In this document: positions 62,654 through 64,000 of the stretch, piece after piece
Layout of the letters: each line of letters starts with the position of its first letter
How positions within the stretch are numbered: the stretch's first letter is position 1
From: Campylobacteraceae bacterium
GTDB taxonomy: Bacteria > Campylobacterota > Campylobacteria > Campylobacterales > Sulfurovaceae
Reading direction: 5' to 3'
Assembly (NCBI GenBank): GCA_027056485.1
Contig: JALUKQ010000031.1
Coordinates: forward strand, 30,950-94,949
Length of the DNA stretch: 64,000 nucleotides
Program-made: the position numbers and the translations under genes
Notes under the pieces: generated by a model
Database searches by the model: none
Told to the model about the DNA's origin: nothing
What the model saw: the letters and a program-made list of their open reading frames with translations, nothing else

Positions 62654-63592
62654 ATGACAGGATATATGCTTTTCTCTGGTACAGCTAATGAAGAACTTGC
62701 TTTAAAGGTATCAGAATATCTAGAACAACCACTCTCTAAAGCAAAGATTACACGATTTTCAGATAACGAAATAAATATTAAGATTGAAGAAAGTGTTCGA
62801 GGAAAAGATGTATTTATTATTCAACCAACATCAGCACCTGTAAACTTTAACTTAATGGAACTGCTTATTATGGTTGATGCACTTAAACGTTCATCTGCAC
62901 GTTCTATTACAGCAGTTGTTCCTTACTACGGTTATGCTAGACAAGATAGAAAAGCAGAGCCAAGAGTGCCAATTTCAGCTAAATTGGTAGCGAACCTTAT
63001 GGAGACAGCAGGAATTACAAGAGTTGTTACTGTTGATTTACATGCTTCACAGATTCAAGGTTTTTTTGATATTCCTGTAGATAACCTTTATGGTGCTGTT
63101 CTATTTAATGACTATGTCAAATCTAAAAATCTTAAAAATCCTATTGTAGCAAGTCCTGATATTGGTGGTGTTGCACGAGCTAGATATTTTGCTAAGACGA
63201 TGGGACTTGAAATGGTTATTGTCGATAAACGTCGAGAAAAAGCCAATGAATCAGAGGTGATGAATATCATTGGTGATGTTACAGGTAAAGATGTCATTAT
63301 GATAGATGACATGGTAGACACAGCAGGAACAATGGTAAAAGCAGCAGCTGCTCTTAAAGCCAAAGGGGCAACATCAGTAATGGCGTGTTGTACGCACCCT
63401 GTGCTTTCTGGTCCTGCGTTTGAGCGTATTGAAAATGGTGAGTTAGATGAGTTAGTGGTGACCGATACTATTCCTCTTAAAAATGGAAGTTGTAGTAAAA
63501 TCAAAGTTCTCTCAACAGCTAAAATGTTGGGTGAAGTAATTCGCCGTGTTTATAATAATGAGAGTGTTAATTCCCTATTTGAGACAAATTAA
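62654..63592 (+). CDS. prs: Ribose-phosphate pyrophosphokinase
   Basis: Prs makes PRPP from ribose-5-phosphate and ATP for nucleotide, His and Trp synthesis. The 312-residue product has [55 protein letters not shown], the flexible loop [30 protein letters not shown] and the PRPP motif [14 protein letters not shown]. Length is normal. AAGGTAGA stands 7 bases before the ATG. TAAAAT at 62619-62624 is a possible -10 box. Its stop overlaps the lepA start (TAATG). Confidence 0.97.
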   Translation: MTGYMLFSGTANEELALKVSEYLEQPLSKAKITRFSDNEINIKIEESVRGKDVFIIQPTSAPVNFNLMELLIMVDALKRSSARSITAVVPYYGYARQDRKAEPRVPISAKLVANLMETAGITRVVTVDLHASQIQGFFDIPVDNLYGAVLFNDYVKSKNLKNPIVASPDIGGVARARYFAKTMGLEMVIVDKRREKANESEVMNIIGDVTGKDVIMIDDMVDTAGTMVKAAAALKAKGATSVMACCTHPVLSGPAFERIENGELDELVVTDTIPLKNGSCSKIKVLSTAKMLGEVIRRVYNNESVNSLFETN

Positions 63593-64000
63593 TGATAGAA
63601 AATAACGTTCCTCAATCGCATATTAGAAACTTTTCTATTATTGCCCATATTGACCATGGTAAATCGACATTGGCTGATAGAATTATCCAAGAGTGTAATG
63701 CCGTTGCTGACCGTAAAATGTCGGCACAAGTTATGGACACGATGGATATTGAAAAAGAGCGTGGTATTACCATTAAAGCTCAATCGGTTCGTTTAGATTA
63801 CATTGCAGATAATGGCGAACACTATATTTTAAATCTTATTGACACTCCAGGTCACGTCGACTTCTCTTATGAGGTGAGTCGCTCTTTGGCTTCTTCTGAG
63901 GGTGCTTTGCTTATCATTGACGCTGCCCAAGGAGTTGAGGCTCAAACTATTGCCAATGTTTACATAGCTATGGAGAATGATTTAGAACTTCTGCCAGTGG
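63592..64000 (+). CDS. lepA: Translation factor LepA (EF-4), N-terminal part, cut by the window edge
   Basis: The frame opens at ATG 63592, sharing a base with the prs stop, and runs to the window end with no stop (136 codons seen), so the ORF track lists only an antisense shadow here. The N-terminus has the translational-GTPase motifs G1 [17 protein letters not shown]2 [13 protein letters not shown] and G3 [26 protein letters not shown] and the absence of an EF-G-type leader point to LepA, which acts on stalled or misassembled ribosomes. Confidence 0.93.
   Translation, partial: MIENNVPQSHIRNFSIIAHIDHGKSTLADRIIQECNAVADRKMSAQVMDTMDIEKERGITIKAQSVRLDYIADNGEHYILNLIDTPGHVDFSYEVSRSLASSEGALLIIDAAQGVEAQTIANVYIAMENDLELLPV

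Noticed and set aside
63112-63783. Minus-strand ORFs of 130 and 64 residues over prs and lepA
   Set aside because: They are antisense to well-conserved prs and lepA motifs.

Overview
The window is a low-GC bacterial chromosome segment that looks like Campylobacterota (epsilonproteobacteria), most likely a Sulfurovum/Sulfurimonas-like organism. This is inferred from gene order and protein style, not from a search. The supporting blocks are bamD-lon; rnr/holA/rpsF-ssb-rpsR; tlyA-ribF; and aroQ-(M24 peptidase)-folK-flhF-type GTPase, all arrangements I know from Helicobacter/Campylobacter relatives. Promoters are mostly recognisable only as TATAAT -10 boxes in AT-rich DNA. Many genes have TTG or GTG starts, and TAATG/ATGA overlaps are frequent. 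No rRNA, tRNA, CRISPR array or transposase gene was seen.

Layout. 1-7.3 kb: two large secreted Calx-beta repeat proteins on the minus strand (the first runs off the left edge). 7.4-13.2 kb: proC diverging from bamD, then lon and a membrane-anchored parvulin/HupE pair. 13.2-16 kb: a lipoprotein polysaccharide deacetylase, two small lipoproteins and efp. 16-27 kb: a Deg-like protease, then the housekeeping run rpsR-ssb-rpsF-holA-rnr, interrupted by two opposite-strand paralogous hybrid histidine kinases, one on each side of holA. 27-32.8 kb: SPFH/NfeD pair, a radical SAM/SPASM protein and an uncharacterised two-gene unit. 32.8-35.7 kb: a segment bounded by short inverted repeats, holding a SdrD-B/DUF285 repeat protein and a PPC-domain protein gene broken by a 45-bp hairpin insertion at a TA site. 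35.8-45.8 kb: ilvC, a class II Fic protein, tlyA, ribF, a microprotein coupled to sbcC, a USP-like protein and an App1-type phosphatase. 45.8-53.3 kb: rhlE, a DUF695-like protein, ubiE, a short YrdC-domain protein, nagA, a DUF1653 protein, a SUMF1-like protein, aroQ, a REPIN-like double hairpin and an M24 peptidase. 53.3-58.9 kb: an accessory island. 58.9-64 kb: folK, an FlhF-type GTPase, mnmA, a retropepsin-like protease, prs and the start of lepA.

The strongest candidate for an undescribed system is the island at about 53.5-58.9 kb: hipB - DUF262 protein - RecF/SMC-like ATPase - hipA - class III fic, in one tight same-strand unit that continues into folK. The DUF262 protein and the ATPase overlap by 11 bp and sit inside what would otherwise be an ordinary hipBA pair. 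The DUF262 protein keeps the DGQQR motif of GmrSD/ParB-like N-domains but lacks a clear C-terminal HNH nuclease. The layout resembles an anti-phage module nested within a toxin-antitoxin locus; that function is inference.

The window also holds several kinds of small non-coding mobile structure: a REPIN-like element with a GTAG foot and internally compensated hairpins, a MITE-like palindrome flanked by an 11-bp direct repeat beside the island, and the TA-flanked hairpin whose removal in silico restores a reading frame.
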